Source of the DNA: Aneurinibacillus danicus
Lineage (GTDB): Bacteria; Bacillota; Bacilli; Aneurinibacillales; Aneurinibacillaceae
DNA length: 64,000 nucleotides
NCBI RefSeq assembly: GCF_007991215.1
Contig: NZ_BJXX01000056.1
Span: 1-64,000 of the forward strand
Reading direction: 5' to 3'
Shown here piece by piece: positions 25,876 through 34,020 of the stretch. The translations under genes were made by a program, and so were the position numbers. The notes beneath the pieces were generated by a model, which saw only the letters and a program-made list of their open reading frames with translations, was not told the origin of the DNA and did no database searches. Position 1 is the first letter of the stretch; the number at the start of each line of letters is the position of its first letter.

Positions 25876-26190
25876 ATGAACAAAGCACTAGCGGATCAAC
25901 GCGAGGCATCGGCAGCGATCGCCCGCGAGATTCTCGGCGACATCAAGCTGAATGTGACGGACGGCGAATTTACCGCATCCTTCGCACAGCAGGAGGCGCT
26001 GGAATCCTACGCGGAGCTGCTCGAAAGACAGGAGCAGGAGCTGGTCGCCGAGTTGCATCGCACGGTGCTCCATTTGAGCGCCAAGATCGCCGCGCCGCGC
26101 AACCTGCGCAACATGGCTATCCGCGAGGCTTACAAGCAGCAAGGCATGCGGATGGCAGAAGACAGCAAGGAAAGGGGTGAATCAGCATGA
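25876..26190 (+). CDS. Small early protein, function unknown
   Basis: A 104-residue, mostly helical, charged protein (REASAAIAREILGDIKLNVT, LLERQEQELVAELHRTVLHL) with a GGTGAG-type site. First gene of the early operon; its end overlaps the next start by 4 bases. I recognise no family. A regulator or anti-repressor is possible from position only. Confidence 0.7.
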   Translation: MNKALADQREASAAIAREILGDIKLNVTDGEFTASFAQQEALESYAELLERQEQELVAELHRTVLHLSAKIAAPRNLRNMAIREAYKQQGMRMAEDSKERGESA

Positions 26191-26399
26191 GGAAGCGCCA
26201 GCTGTCGCCGCTCGGTGTAATTGTGAAAAAGCGCCTGATTGAGGTGGGGAAAACGCAAGTCGAGCTCGCAAGAGAGATCGGCACCAGCGGCAAATACCTC
26301 CACCTGATCCTGATCGGCGAACGGTCCGGGAAAACCTTCATCCCCAAGATCGCCCAGGCGCTGGGGATGAACCCGGACAAGCTGAATAAGATCGCGTAA
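26187..26399 (+). CDS. Small helix-turn-helix regulator (Ner/Cro-like)
   Basis: A 70-residue, single-domain XRE-type DNA-binding protein (VIVKKRLIEVGKTQVELARE, IGTSGKYLHLILIGERSGKT). Its place just before the transposase matches Mu ner, which turns down early transcription. AAGGGGTGA lies upstream. Confidence 0.8.
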   Translation: MRKRQLSPLGVIVKKRLIEVGKTQVELAREIGTSGKYLHLILIGERSGKTFIPKIAQALGMNPDKLNKIA

Positions 26400-26505
26400 G
26401 AGTGAAGCAGCTTCCTTCCTGAAGGCGCTGGAGCTTAATGGTTTGCCGGTAGGTGACGCTACCGGAGAATCAAATGGCTACTTTGGCTGTGGTAGCCGCC
26501 GACAA

Positions 26506-26595
26506 TTACTTCTTACCGTCAGCAGGCTTCTTACCGTCCAGTTTGACAGAGCCGTCAAGTTTGACGGAACCGTCCATCTTAACGACGTTCGCCAT
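26506..26595 (-). CDS. 29-residue repeat microprotein, antisense to the early operon
   Basis: ATG at 26595 follows a perfect AAGGAGGG by 7 bases. The product begins MANVVKMDGSVKLDGSVKLD and ends GKKPADGKK; VK(M/L)DGS is repeated. It lies in the 359-bp gap (26400-26758) between the Ner-like gene and the transposase, on the opposite strand. Hairpins CCGGTAG/CTACCGG (near 26447-26465) and GGCTAC/GTAGCC (26476-26497) follow its stop and may end it. No function is known to me. The strong site and repeats support real translation. Confidence 0.6.
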   Translation of the reverse strand: MANVVKMDGSVKLDGSVKLDGKKPADGKK

Positions 26596-26758
26596 AGGCG
26601 TTCCCTCCTTTCCGTCTCCAGCGCCGTCAGGAGGGAAGCTGCCGCTCTTACGAATCTACGAATCTATCGTACATCATGCCCGACTAGCGTTCTATCCAAA
26701 GTAGTTTGGGAATTTGCTTACATTAAATACTTCAAAGCCGCAAGAGAGGAGGGAACAC

Positions 26759-28756
26759 ATGCAGCCAAAACTTACCGTGACCGAAGCCGCTGGTTTATTC
26801 GGGATCACAGAACGCGCGATCCGCAAGCAAATTCAAGACGGAAAGCTCCAGGCAGAAGAAGTCAGCAACGCCCGAGGCGGTCGATCAGGTAAAAGCTACG
26901 TGATTCCAGTGTCCTCCCTCCCGGTCGATGTCCAGCGCAAGTTCTGGACGATGAGCGAAGTGGCCGCCGCATCCGATGTCGGCACCGCCGAACCGGACAA
27001 GCCGGAAACGACCGGAATCCCGTACACGCTGGCGGAGCTGGAACACGCCGTCGGCAAGGAGAAATTCCGGGAGATGATGGCCGAGGCCGAATACAAGATG
27101 GAGATCATTGAGCAGGCGATGAACCCGCCGCAAGGCGTCGAGCGAACGATCTGGATCAATCGCCTGGCGAAGAAGTACGGCAAGAGCGCGGCCACCTTGT
27201 ACCGGGACATCGAAAAATTTCAGGAATGGGGGGTTTTGGGACTGATGCGCAAATCGCGCCTACTGACACAGGGGCCGCAGCGCACGAGCATCGACGCCGA
27301 AGTGGAGAAATTCATCCGGGCGAAGTATCTGGACCGGCGCAAGCCGAAACCGGCGCACGTTTACCGCGAAACCGTCCGGTTTTGTGAGACAAACGGTCAC
27401 AAAGCACCGTCTCGTGCGAGCGTGTTCCGGTATATCAGCGACATGGAAGACTTTGAGCCGGACCTTTGCTGCCTGGCACGCGAAGGCGAGGAAGCGTACT
27501 GGAAGCGATTCGCCGAGAAGGCGACCCGCAAGGAACCGGAGTTCGTCAACCAGGTCTGGATGGGCGACCATCACAAGCTGGATATGTTCATCAGCTATCG
27601 CGGACGCGCGATCCGACCGTGGCTGACCGTCTGGTTCGACGTTTGCAGCCGCGTCGTGGTCGGATGGTGCTTGTCCGATCAGGCAAATGGGCGCACGATC
27701 GCCCTGGCGCTTAGGCACGCGCTGCTGCCGAAGAAGATCGTGCACGACAACGGCACGGAAGACGTACTGGAGCTCGGCGGCATCCCCGGCATGCTCTACA
27801 TAGACAACGGCGAGGACTACAAGGCGCAGGTGCGGGCCGGGAAAAAACATGAGGATTGGGAAATGTCGCGGGAAACGCGCGGCATCTGCAAGACGCTGGA
27901 CATCAAGGTCCAGCTCGCGACGCCCTATCATCCGTGGGCCAAGGCACATGTCGAGCGCTGGTTCGGCACCTTCACCGATCAATTCACTCGCTACCAGCCC
28001 GGCTGGTGCGGACCGAACAACGAAGACCGGCCCGAAGGGTTCGACGAGAAGGAAGCACACGAGAAGGGCTTGCTGCTCACCTTGGAAGAGCTGTCGGAGC
28101 GCATCGAGGCGTTCCTGTACGACTATCACACGACGGTGCACCGGTCGCTCGGCATGGCACCGATGCAAAAGCACTTCTCCACGCCGAAAATCCGCGAAGG
28201 CTTCGCCGACGAACGCGCCCTGGACATCTGTCTCATGGATGTGGAACGCGCGGCGGTGCAAACGCAAGGGATCGAGAAGTTCGGCACGCGGGGCCGTCCG
28301 CGCTGGTACTGGCACCCGGAACTGCCCGCATACGCCGGACAGAAAGTCATCATCCGCTACGACCCGAACCGGATCGGCGAGCTGCTCGTCTTCCATCCGA
28401 AGACCGGCAAGTATCTGTTCACGGCCACCAACAAGGAGCTGCTGGACTTCAACGCCACGAAGGACGACGTGCAGGAATTTCTCAAACGCCGCGCCGCCCG
28501 CCGCAAGCAAGTCAAGCAGCTGCTGCGCGAATCGCATGCGACGCTGGAACAGGTTGTCGCCGAACGCGACGGAGCCGGTGCCCGCATGAAGACCGGCGAG
28601 GTCGGCAGCGCGAAAAGCAACGTCCGGGCGATGCTCGGCACCGAGCAGGTCGTCAAGCAGCGTGAGGAGCAAGGGAAACCGGCAAGATCGAAACGGCAGA
28701 CCAAGACGGTCAGCGCGCTAGATGAGTACATCCTGCGTGAGGGCACGGAAGGATAA
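26759..28756 (+). CDS. MuA-like DDE transposase
   Basis: 665 residues from MQPKLTVTEAAGLFGITERA at 26759, which has GAGAGGAGGG upstream. Residues 1-65 are a winged-helix end- or enhancer-binding domain. The retroviral-integrase-fold core carries Asp270 (MGDHHKLDMFI), Asp349 (LYIDNGEDYKA) and Glu399 (KAHVERWFGTFTDQ), a complete DDE triad. A beta-barrel-like region (RPRWYWHPELPAYAGQKVII) and a basic helical C-terminus (RRAARRKQVKQLLRESHATL) follow; the latter would contact the MuB-type ATPase. It cuts the TGT ends and joins them to target DNA. Confidence 0.95.
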   Translation: MQPKLTVTEAAGLFGITERAIRKQIQDGKLQAEEVSNARGGRSGKSYVIPVSSLPVDVQRKFWTMSEVAAASDVGTAEPDKPETTGIPYTLAELEHAVGKEKFREMMAEAEYKMEIIEQAMNPPQGVERTIWINRLAKKYGKSAATLYRDIEKFQEWGVLGLMRKSRLLTQGPQRTSIDAEVEKFIRAKYLDRRKPKPAHVYRETVRFCETNGHKAPSRASVFRYISDMEDFEPDLCCLAREGEEAYWKRFAEKATRKEPEFVNQVWMGDHHKLDMFISYRGRAIRPWLTVWFDVCSRVVVGWCLSDQANGRTIALALRHALLPKKIVHDNGTEDVLELGGIPGMLYIDNGEDYKAQVRAGKKHEDWEMSRETRGICKTLDIKVQLATPYHPWAKAHVERWFGTFTDQFTRYQPGWCGPNNEDRPEGFDEKEAHEKGLLLTLEELSERIEAFLYDYHTTVHRSLGMAPMQKHFSTPKIREGFADERALDICLMDVERAAVQTQGIEKFGTRGRPRWYWHPELPAYAGQKVIIRYDPNRIGELLVFHPKTGKYLFTATNKELLDFNATKDDVQEFLKRRAARRKQVKQLLRESHATLEQVVAERDGAGARMKTGEVGSAKSNVRAMLGTEQVVKQREEQGKPARSKRQTKTVSALDEYILREGTEG

Positions 28757-28779
28757 TCAATCGAAGGAGGTAATGCCAG

Positions 28780-29793
28780 ATGGCAGTAGCACATTTGGTT
28801 CAACGCGACGAAGGAGAGGCGATCAGCATGGAGGGGTGGTCCAAAGAAAGAACCCTCCTCGCGAAACTGGTTCAGGAGGAGGGCGCAAAGATCACAGATG
28901 TTGCTCGGGAACTAGGCAAATCTCGGAGCACCATCTCCCTCTATGTTAACGGAAAATATCCCGAAAGTGAAGAGCTTCGGGAGACGGTCAGAAATTACCT
29001 GCGGAGCATCGGCACCTGGGAGGACGAACAGGACGAGGCGGGACAAGCTCCCGCCGTCGATTACATCACCAGCGCGGACGAACTCCCCTTCATCGAGACG
29101 AACGATGTCAAACGCATGCGTTACGTGCTGAAGAAGGCGGCGACGAAGCACAAGTTCGGCATCGTGGCCGGTGATCCGGGCCTCGGCAAGACCGAGACGC
29201 TGAAGAAGTACCTGCTGACCAATCCCGGCAGCGCGATCTACATCCGCTGCAAGAGCACGCATACGGTCAAAAGTCTGCTTCAGGAGTTGGCCGATGCGCT
29301 CGGCCTGCCGGACACCGGATCGGCCAACCAGCTGACGCGCCGGATCGTGAAGCAACTGAAGCGCACGCCGTACTTCCTCATCTTCGACGAGGCCGATCTC
29401 TTGAAGTCGGCGGACAAATACGAGGCGCTGCGCGACATCTACGACGAGGCCGGGAACATCGGCGTCGCCCTGGTCGGCAACCTCGCCCTGGCGGAAATGT
29501 TCCTTGACTTCGCGGACATGCGCCCGGAACTAAAGCGTCTGGCCGACCGCGCCCCGTTCCACCAGCGCCTGCAAGGACCGTCCCGCGAGGAGGTCGAGCA
29601 GCTGCTCGAACGGGTGAACCTGACGAGCGCAGCGCGAAAGGTCATGATTCAGATCGCCCTGAACCCGCGCAAGGGCGGCCTGCGCAACTGTGTCGAGATT
29701 CTCGACGTGCTGCTCGATATGACGAAAGGCGAGCCGATCACCGAGGAAATGGTCCTCCACATCGGCCAGATCAACCTGACCGCTAATGCGTGA
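28780..29793 (+). CDS. MuB-like AAA ATPase, transposition target protein
   Basis: 337 residues, AAGGAGG upstream. The N-terminal helix-turn-helix (KITDVARELGKSRSTISLYV) binds DNA. Walker A is VAGDPGLGKTETLKKYL (about residues 128-144), Walker B YFLIFDEADLL (about 198-208), then a sensor region (VALVGNLALAEMFLDF). It would coat target DNA and deliver it to the transposase, and give target immunity. It follows the transposase by 23 bp. Confidence 0.92.
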   Translation: MAVAHLVQRDEGEAISMEGWSKERTLLAKLVQEEGAKITDVARELGKSRSTISLYVNGKYPESEELRETVRNYLRSIGTWEDEQDEAGQAPAVDYITSADELPFIETNDVKRMRYVLKKAATKHKFGIVAGDPGLGKTETLKKYLLTNPGSAIYIRCKSTHTVKSLLQELADALGLPDTGSANQLTRRIVKQLKRTPYFLIFDEADLLKSADKYEALRDIYDEAGNIGVALVGNLALAEMFLDFADMRPELKRLADRAPFHQRLQGPSREEVEQLLERVNLTSAARKVMIQIALNPRKGGLRNCVEILDVLLDMTKGEPITEEMVLHIGQINLTANA

Positions 29794-30040
29794 GCCCATC
29801 ACACCGCCGCAGCTGTCGCCGGAAATCAAGCAATTTTTCGAGCGATTCATCCAAGTTGTGACCGCCACCGTCCGCGCCATCGTGCAGGCGGTGGCGAAGC
29901 ACTATCCGGCGCTGCGGGTGATCGTCGAGCGGGAGATCGCCAGGCGGAAACGGATCGCGCAGCTGTCTTACCGGAAGAAGAAAAGCCAGGCCAAAAACTG
30001 GCGCAAATGGCGCAAGCGAGGGAGGCGAACAGGCCGATGA
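29786..30040 (+). CDS. Small basic early protein
   Basis: 84 residues: a helical N-terminal half (PEIKQFFERFIQVVTATVRA) and a strongly basic C-terminus (ERKK-type: RKKKSQAKNWRKWRKRGRRT). Overlaps both neighbours by a few bases, so it is coupled. Function unknown; nucleic-acid binding is possible from charge. Confidence 0.7.
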   Translation: MREPITPPQLSPEIKQFFERFIQVVTATVRAIVQAVAKHYPALRVIVEREIARRKRIAQLSYRKKKSQAKNWRKWRKRGRRTGR

Positions 30041-30429
30041 AGGACAAGCGAAACATTCGCCCCAAGTCCGCCCCGCCTCCGCAGATCAAGCCGTCGCGCC
30101 GGGCAAAACATGCCGAATGGGTTCGATCCTGGCGAAGGCGGATCGCGGCAGCAAAGGAACGCGGGCGGGAACGTCGCCGCCTGTATTGGGGAAAACCTCT
30201 CCGCATTTACGATGTCGCATTTGAACCGCCAGAAGGCGGCATCCGCATCGTTTGCGTGGAAGGTGTGATCGATGAGGCCGGTGCTGTCTCCTATGTGCTG
30301 GAGCGCTACGCTGCGAAAGACATCGTGAGAGTGGTTCACACCGGCTATATAAACCCACCGCCGGAGAGATCGGCGACGATGCCGGACGGCAGGCCGAAAC
30401 TCGAAATCAAATTGAACGAATTGTGGTGA
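30037..30429 (+). CDS. Early protein of unknown function
   Basis: 130 residues from MKDKRNIRPKSAPPPQIKPS (ATGA overlap with the previous stop, GGGAGG upstream). A basic N-terminus is followed by a small beta-rich domain (RIYDVAFEPPEGGIRIVCVE, AVSYVLERYAAKDIVRVVHT). I do not recognise the family. Confidence 0.68.
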   Translation: MKDKRNIRPKSAPPPQIKPSRRAKHAEWVRSWRRRIAAAKERGRERRRLYWGKPLRIYDVAFEPPEGGIRIVCVEGVIDEAGAVSYVLERYAAKDIVRVVHTGYINPPPERSATMPDGRPKLEIKLNELW

Positions 30430-31079
30430 TGACCGTGCCATCAACAAGAGGCCATACGGGAACGCCGATTCCGAAAAGGGAGGTCGAGCTGCGGGCCACC
30501 TGGTCGAGCGAGTGCGTCACCCGGCCCATGACCGAAGAGGAGCGGATTAAGTACGGGGTCGCGACCCCGCCGAAAATCACGAACGCCGACGGCGTTCAGG
30601 AAAGGAGGCCGATCCAATTGCCGCCGCGCAAATACAATCACGTCACGAAGGAGCTCGTGCTTGCCGAGTTCGCCAAGGGCAAGACAATCCACCAGATCGA
30701 GCAAGAGCAAGGCATGAAAAAGAACACGCTGCAAGCAAAGATGCGAGCCTGGGGCATCCGCAGCCCGCGCTCTCCGTTCAAATCCGAGGACGAAACGGTG
30801 AAGCGCCAGCCCTCCCCGGCTCCGGCCAGTCGATCGGACAGCCGGATCGAGGACATCATCTGCGACGTGCAGCTGGAGCTGCGCCGGGCGATGGGAAAAT
30901 TTCCACCCTTCCACTCGGCGCATGAAGGCTACGCCGTACTGAAGGAAGAGCTCGAAGAAGCCTGGGCGGCGATCAAGGCGAACGACCCGATCCACGCCCG
31001 GATCGAGATGATGCAGGTCGCGGCGATGGCGATCCGCTTCCTGCACGACATCCAGATACCGAAGGAGGCGTTCCGATGA
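30429..31079 (+). CDS. Early protein with helix-turn-helix and MazG-like C-terminus
   Basis: 216 residues from the ATG at 30429 (two in-frame GTGs lie just upstream). The middle (LVLAEFAKGKTIHQIEQEQG, MKKNTLQAKMRAWGI) looks like a helix-turn-helix. The C-terminal 70 residues (DVQLELRRAMGKFPPFHSAH, EELEEAWAAIKANDPIHARI) resemble the all-alpha NTP pyrophosphohydrolase (MazG) fold: EELEE may be the metal site. If so it may adjust nucleotide pools or signals. Confidence 0.6.
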   Translation: MTVPSTRGHTGTPIPKREVELRATWSSECVTRPMTEEERIKYGVATPPKITNADGVQERRPIQLPPRKYNHVTKELVLAEFAKGKTIHQIEQEQGMKKNTLQAKMRAWGIRSPRSPFKSEDETVKRQPSPAPASRSDSRIEDIICDVQLELRRAMGKFPPFHSAHEGYAVLKEELEEAWAAIKANDPIHARIEMMQVAAMAIRFLHDIQIPKEAFR

Positions 31080-31582
31080 CCACAACAACGAAACCGACGA
31101 AGCGGAGCTCCTCCCCTTCCCTGAAGCGCCGCAAGCGCAAGAAAGAACGAAAGCCGACGAGGGCGGAGCTTCGCCGCATCCTTGGCATCAAGCCGATGCC
31201 TCCGAAGCCGAAAATCAACCGGAAGAAGCTGGCGAGGGAGGTCGCGGAGCGCTGGCATCAATCGCATATCACGCACATCGAGCTCTCCCACTATTTCGGG
31301 CTGGTCGGCGGCACGCTGCTCGCACAGATTAAAGCGAAGGCGGCGATGAAGCCTTCGATCTTCGACGATCACCGAATCACGGACGAGGAAGTCGGCTTCT
31401 TGAAGTTCATGAAAGCGATCTGCGACTTCCACGACAACCGGCGTGAAGTCAAAACCTATGACGACATCATCGCGATCGCCGAAGGGCGGTTCGTTCCGGG
31501 GCAAAAAGGCGGTGAAAGCAATGGCGAAACCGAAGGCCAAGCAAGCGCCGACGGAACGGATCAAGATGGCGATCCCGCCTGA
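31076..31582 (+). CDS. Basic early protein with a possible DNA-binding helix pair
   Basis: 168 residues with a Lys/Arg-rich start (KRRKRKKERKPTRAELRRIL) and a central block (LAREVAERWHQSHITHIELS, HYFGLVGGTLLAQIKAKAAM) that reads like a helix-turn-helix. The tail is acidic. Overlaps the previous gene by 4 bases. Family unknown. Confidence 0.6.
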   Translation: MTTTTKPTKRSSSPSLKRRKRKKERKPTRAELRRILGIKPMPPKPKINRKKLAREVAERWHQSHITHIELSHYFGLVGGTLLAQIKAKAAMKPSIFDDHRITDEEVGFLKFMKAICDFHDNRREVKTYDDIIAIAEGRFVPGQKGGESNGETEGQASADGTDQDGDPA

Positions 31583-31802
31583 TCCGAACCGCTGCTTCGT
31601 CCTCTTCTCCCACATCCTGACCGCCGGAACGGCTGCGGTCAGCCTGCACAGCTTACTGCGGCAGGTCGAAAAGCAACCGTCGGACCGCCAGATCGAGGCG
31701 ATCCGGTTCGACCCGGACAAGCTGGTCATGGAAGTGCTGTTCGTGCCGCTGGAAGGAGGCGAGGCGCATGCAGAGCATCAAGGAAGCGCTGGAAGGCAAT
31801 GA
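31521..31802 (+). CDS. Small early protein nested between neighbours
   Basis: 93 residues from MAKPKAKQAPTERIKMAIPP at 31521, read in a frame that overlaps the previous gene by 62 bases and the next by 35. A compact alpha/beta core (CFVLFSHILTAGTAAVSLHS, RFDPDKLVMEVLFVPLEGGE). Codon content is normal for the phage. Function unknown. Confidence 0.58.
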   Translation: MAKPKAKQAPTERIKMAIPPDPNRCFVLFSHILTAGTAAVSLHSLLRQVEKQPSDRQIEAIRFDPDKLVMEVLFVPLEGGEAHAEHQGSAGRQ

Positions 31803-32709
31803 ATCATGGCAAGCGCGGTTTGCTGAAGTGATGAATCGGTACACGCCGGAATATTTTCGCGAGCGGCTGCCGGAACTGGCGGAGCTCGGCGCAACTGATG
31901 AACAGATTCGCAGGGCGACGGTGCAGCTCATGGATCGGGCGAAGCAGGTCGAGGAATGCCGGGGATGCACAGGCTATACATCCTGCCGCCGCCCTGCGGG
32001 TCAAGAAGGCACACAGATTCACCTTGACATCCAAGGCGGTCATATTAACAGTCTGCACCGCATGTGCGATCCGTTCCTGGAATACCACCGGGAGCTGCGC
32101 TGGCAGCGGCTGCTCTCCCTCTCCGGGAAGGCGGCCAGCGACAAGGACTTCACCTTTGAAAACTTCCCGGACGCGCAGAAACGGCGTCACAAGAAGCTGT
32201 GCGCGTACATCCACCGGTTCGCCCAGGAGTTCACGCCCGGCGCAAGCGATAAGGGTGTTTATATATACGGACCGCCGGGAACGGGAAAGACGCATCTCGT
32301 CCTCTCGATGGTCAACCGGCTGGAAGAACGCCGCGTGCCGGTGCTATTCATCCGTACCGACGCGATCTTCCGCAACATGCGCGGCATGCTCTCAAAGAAG
32401 GAATCGCTCGACACCCTGATCGAGGCGTACTGCACGACGCCGGTGCTCGTCATCGACGAGTTCGGCCAAGAGGCCGGAACGGAGTTCACGGTCGATGTCA
32501 TGTTCGAGATCGTGAACGCTCGGTTCACCGGCAACCTGCCGACGTTCGCGACCAGCAACTACGCGCCTGACCAGGTGTACGAGAAGGCCATGCGCAAGCA
32601 CCGGCTGGAAGAGAAAGTCGAAGCGATACGCAGCCGCCTGAACCAGATGATGAAGCACGCGCACATGGACGGCGAAGACGGTCGCAAGAAAGACCGCGAA
32701 ACCTTTTGA
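31768..32709 (+). CDS. DnaC-type helicase-loader ATPase
   Basis: 313 residues, start with AAGGAGGCGAGG. AAA domain: Walker A VYIYGPPGTGKTHLVLSMV (about residue 167), Walker B VLVIDEFGQEAG, sensor LPTFATSNYAPDQ. The N-terminal part has a Cys-rich patch (ECRGCTGYTSCRRP) that may bind zinc, as in DnaI-type loaders. Mu relies on host PriA and DnaB/C; this phage apparently brings its own loader for replicative transposition. Confidence 0.88.
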   Translation: MQSIKEALEGNESWQARFAEVMNRYTPEYFRERLPELAELGATDEQIRRATVQLMDRAKQVEECRGCTGYTSCRRPAGQEGTQIHLDIQGGHINSLHRMCDPFLEYHRELRWQRLLSLSGKAASDKDFTFENFPDAQKRRHKKLCAYIHRFAQEFTPGASDKGVYIYGPPGTGKTHLVLSMVNRLEERRVPVLFIRTDAIFRNMRGMLSKKESLDTLIEAYCTTPVLVIDEFGQEAGTEFTVDVMFEIVNARFTGNLPTFATSNYAPDQVYEKAMRKHRLEEKVEAIRSRLNQMMKHAHMDGEDGRKKDRETF

Positions 32710-32723
32710 AAGGAGGCGAGGCC

Positions 32724-32972
32724 ATGCTGCTGCAATTGCTAAACCAAGCCAGGCGACACCGGAACGACCCTCCCGCCCCATCCGCCAGCCACGAGCTTGA
32801 ACGCGCCCGGAAAGAGCTGGCGATCGCCTGGCAGCATTTCGACCAAGCGGAACCGGCGTTCGTGGACGCCGCGATCCATCGCCTGGTCGCCGCCGAGCAA
32901 GCGTACTGCACGCTGCTCAAAGAACAAAAAATCTCAATGAGCGAAAGGAGACATTCCCTTGAAGTCGTTTAA
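32724..32972 (+). CDS. DUF2508-like small protein
   Basis: 82 residues from the ATG at 32724 (GAAAGGAGG upstream). The C-terminal pattern FVDAAIHRLVAAEQAYCTLL is close to the DUF2508 (YaaL-type) signature. Function unknown. Confidence 0.65.
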   Translation: MLLQLLNQARRHRNDPPAPSASHELERARKELAIAWQHFDQAEPAFVDAAIHRLVAAEQAYCTLLKEQKISMSERRHSLEVV

Positions 32973-33220
32973 CAAGAAGATTAACAAAACCGGAGCCATC
33001 ACCCTGCCGTCTGCCCTGCGCCGCGAGTTCGGCCTGACCGGCGGCGAACGGTTCAAGATTGAGGTCTGCGCCGAGGACGGCACCATCCTCCTCCAGCGCG
33101 TGAACGGGCAATGCCTATATGGGACGGTTCGTCTGCGCCAAGTGCGTCGAAAACATGGATGTGGATGTGTCCGAGCGCAAATTCGCGAACGCCTTCGTCG
33201 GGCAGGTGTCGCCGTCATGA
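32959..33220 (+). pseudogene. AbrB-like regulator, frameshifted in its zinc ribbon
   Basis: The start MKSFNKKINKTGAITLPSAL through KIEVCAEDGTILLQRVNGQC is a SpoVT/AbrB swapped-hairpin DNA-binding domain with a good AAAGGAG site. After NGQC (near 33110) the frame becomes Arg-rich nonsense. In the next frame from about 33117 the sequence reads GRFVCAKCVENMDVDVSERK and ends at a TGA (33218-33220) that overlaps the next ATG in the usual ATGA way. So a small out-of-frame deletion seems to have removed the first CxxC of a zinc ribbon. The residual frame now reads through into the downstream gene as a 307-residue fusion. Confidence 0.6.
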
Positions 33221-33882
33221 ACAAGGAACAGCTGGCCGCCCTGGTCGATGAAGCGATCCGCCTGGAACGCAGCATGAAAGAAGACAAGAAACGGCTCGAC
33301 GCCATCAAGGCCGAGCTGACGACGGCAGCCTTCGCGGTAATGGACAACCGGAACCTGTCCTTCCTGCAAATCTTTGGCAGCGCCGGGCACTTCAACGCCG
33401 TTTACAAGGAGAAATTCGAGATCGACAACTACGACCGCCTTGTCTCCGTTCTCGGCGAGATCGCGAAATCGAAGATCGTCCGCAAAGAGGAAATCAAATA
33501 CGACACGGAGGCGCGGTTCAAGGCGGCGCTGATCGCCTTGTTCAAAGGCGACTATGACAAGTCGGTCGTGATCGACGACGTGCTGCGCGGGCTCGGCCTC
33601 TCGCCCGACGCGATGAAGGCCGTCAAAAAGAAGCTCAAAGGCGACTATTTGAAGGACAAAAAGCTGCTGGAGACGGTCGGCGTGCAGGGCGACCTGGAAG
33701 AGGAACTCGACGCGATCCGCCTGGCGAAGAACGCCGAGCTGATCGAGCGGTTTTTCGGCGAGCTGACCGACGAGCAGATCGAAGACGTAAGAAAATCCGT
33801 TTTTGTCGAGGACAGCATCAGCGTGGGCCTCGAATATGCGAAGGAGGATGAAGACAATGGCAATGCCGCAGCAGAAGATTGA
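33217..33882 (+). CDS. Helical early phage protein, function unknown
   Basis: 221 residues from MNKEQLAALVDEAIRLERSM at 33217. N-terminal coiled coil (RLERSMKEDKKRLDAIKAEL), then a domain with YDRLVSVLGEIAKSKIVRKE and an acidic helical C-terminus (ELIERFFGELTDEQIEDVRK). Because of the upstream frameshift the same frame is open from 32959, so an AbrB fusion could also be made. The position resembles the DUF3164 slot of Mu-like phages; I cannot confirm homology. Confidence 0.7.
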   Translation: MNKEQLAALVDEAIRLERSMKEDKKRLDAIKAELTTAAFAVMDNRNLSFLQIFGSAGHFNAVYKEKFEIDNYDRLVSVLGEIAKSKIVRKEEIKYDTEARFKAALIALFKGDYDKSVVIDDVLRGLGLSPDAMKAVKKKLKGDYLKDKKLLETVGVQGDLEEELDAIRLAKNAELIERFFGELTDEQIEDVRKSVFVEDSISVGLEYAKEDEDNGNAAAED

Positions 33883-34015
33883 GGAACTGGCGCGGGTGGA
33901 GATGAGCCCGGACTTCGACAAGATGTTCGACGCCGATCTGAACGCCGTCACCGGCGGCATGTACCGACGCCAGATGACCGTCGAAGAGTGCGAGCGCCTG
34001 ATCGGGAAGGAGTGA
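33857..34015 (+). CDS. Very small early protein
   Basis: 52 residues (MAMPQQKIEELARVEMSPDF to the end at EECERLIGKE). AAGGAGG lies 9 bases before the ATG at 33857; it overlaps the previous gene by 26 bases. Function unknown. Confidence 0.6.
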   Translation: MAMPQQKIEELARVEMSPDFDKMFDADLNAVTGGMYRRQMTVEECERLIGKE

Positions 34016-34020
34016 TTCCC

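Noticed and set aside
26443-26892. A 149-codon plus-strand frame in the gap before the transposase
   Set aside because: It runs over the transposase start in another frame and lacks a ribosome site. The minus-strand microprotein explains the conserved repeats in this gap.
27260-28672. A 470-codon open frame on the minus strand opposite the transposase
   Set aside because: It lacks a ribosome site and mirrors the GC-rich codon pattern of the transposase. It is an antisense shadow.
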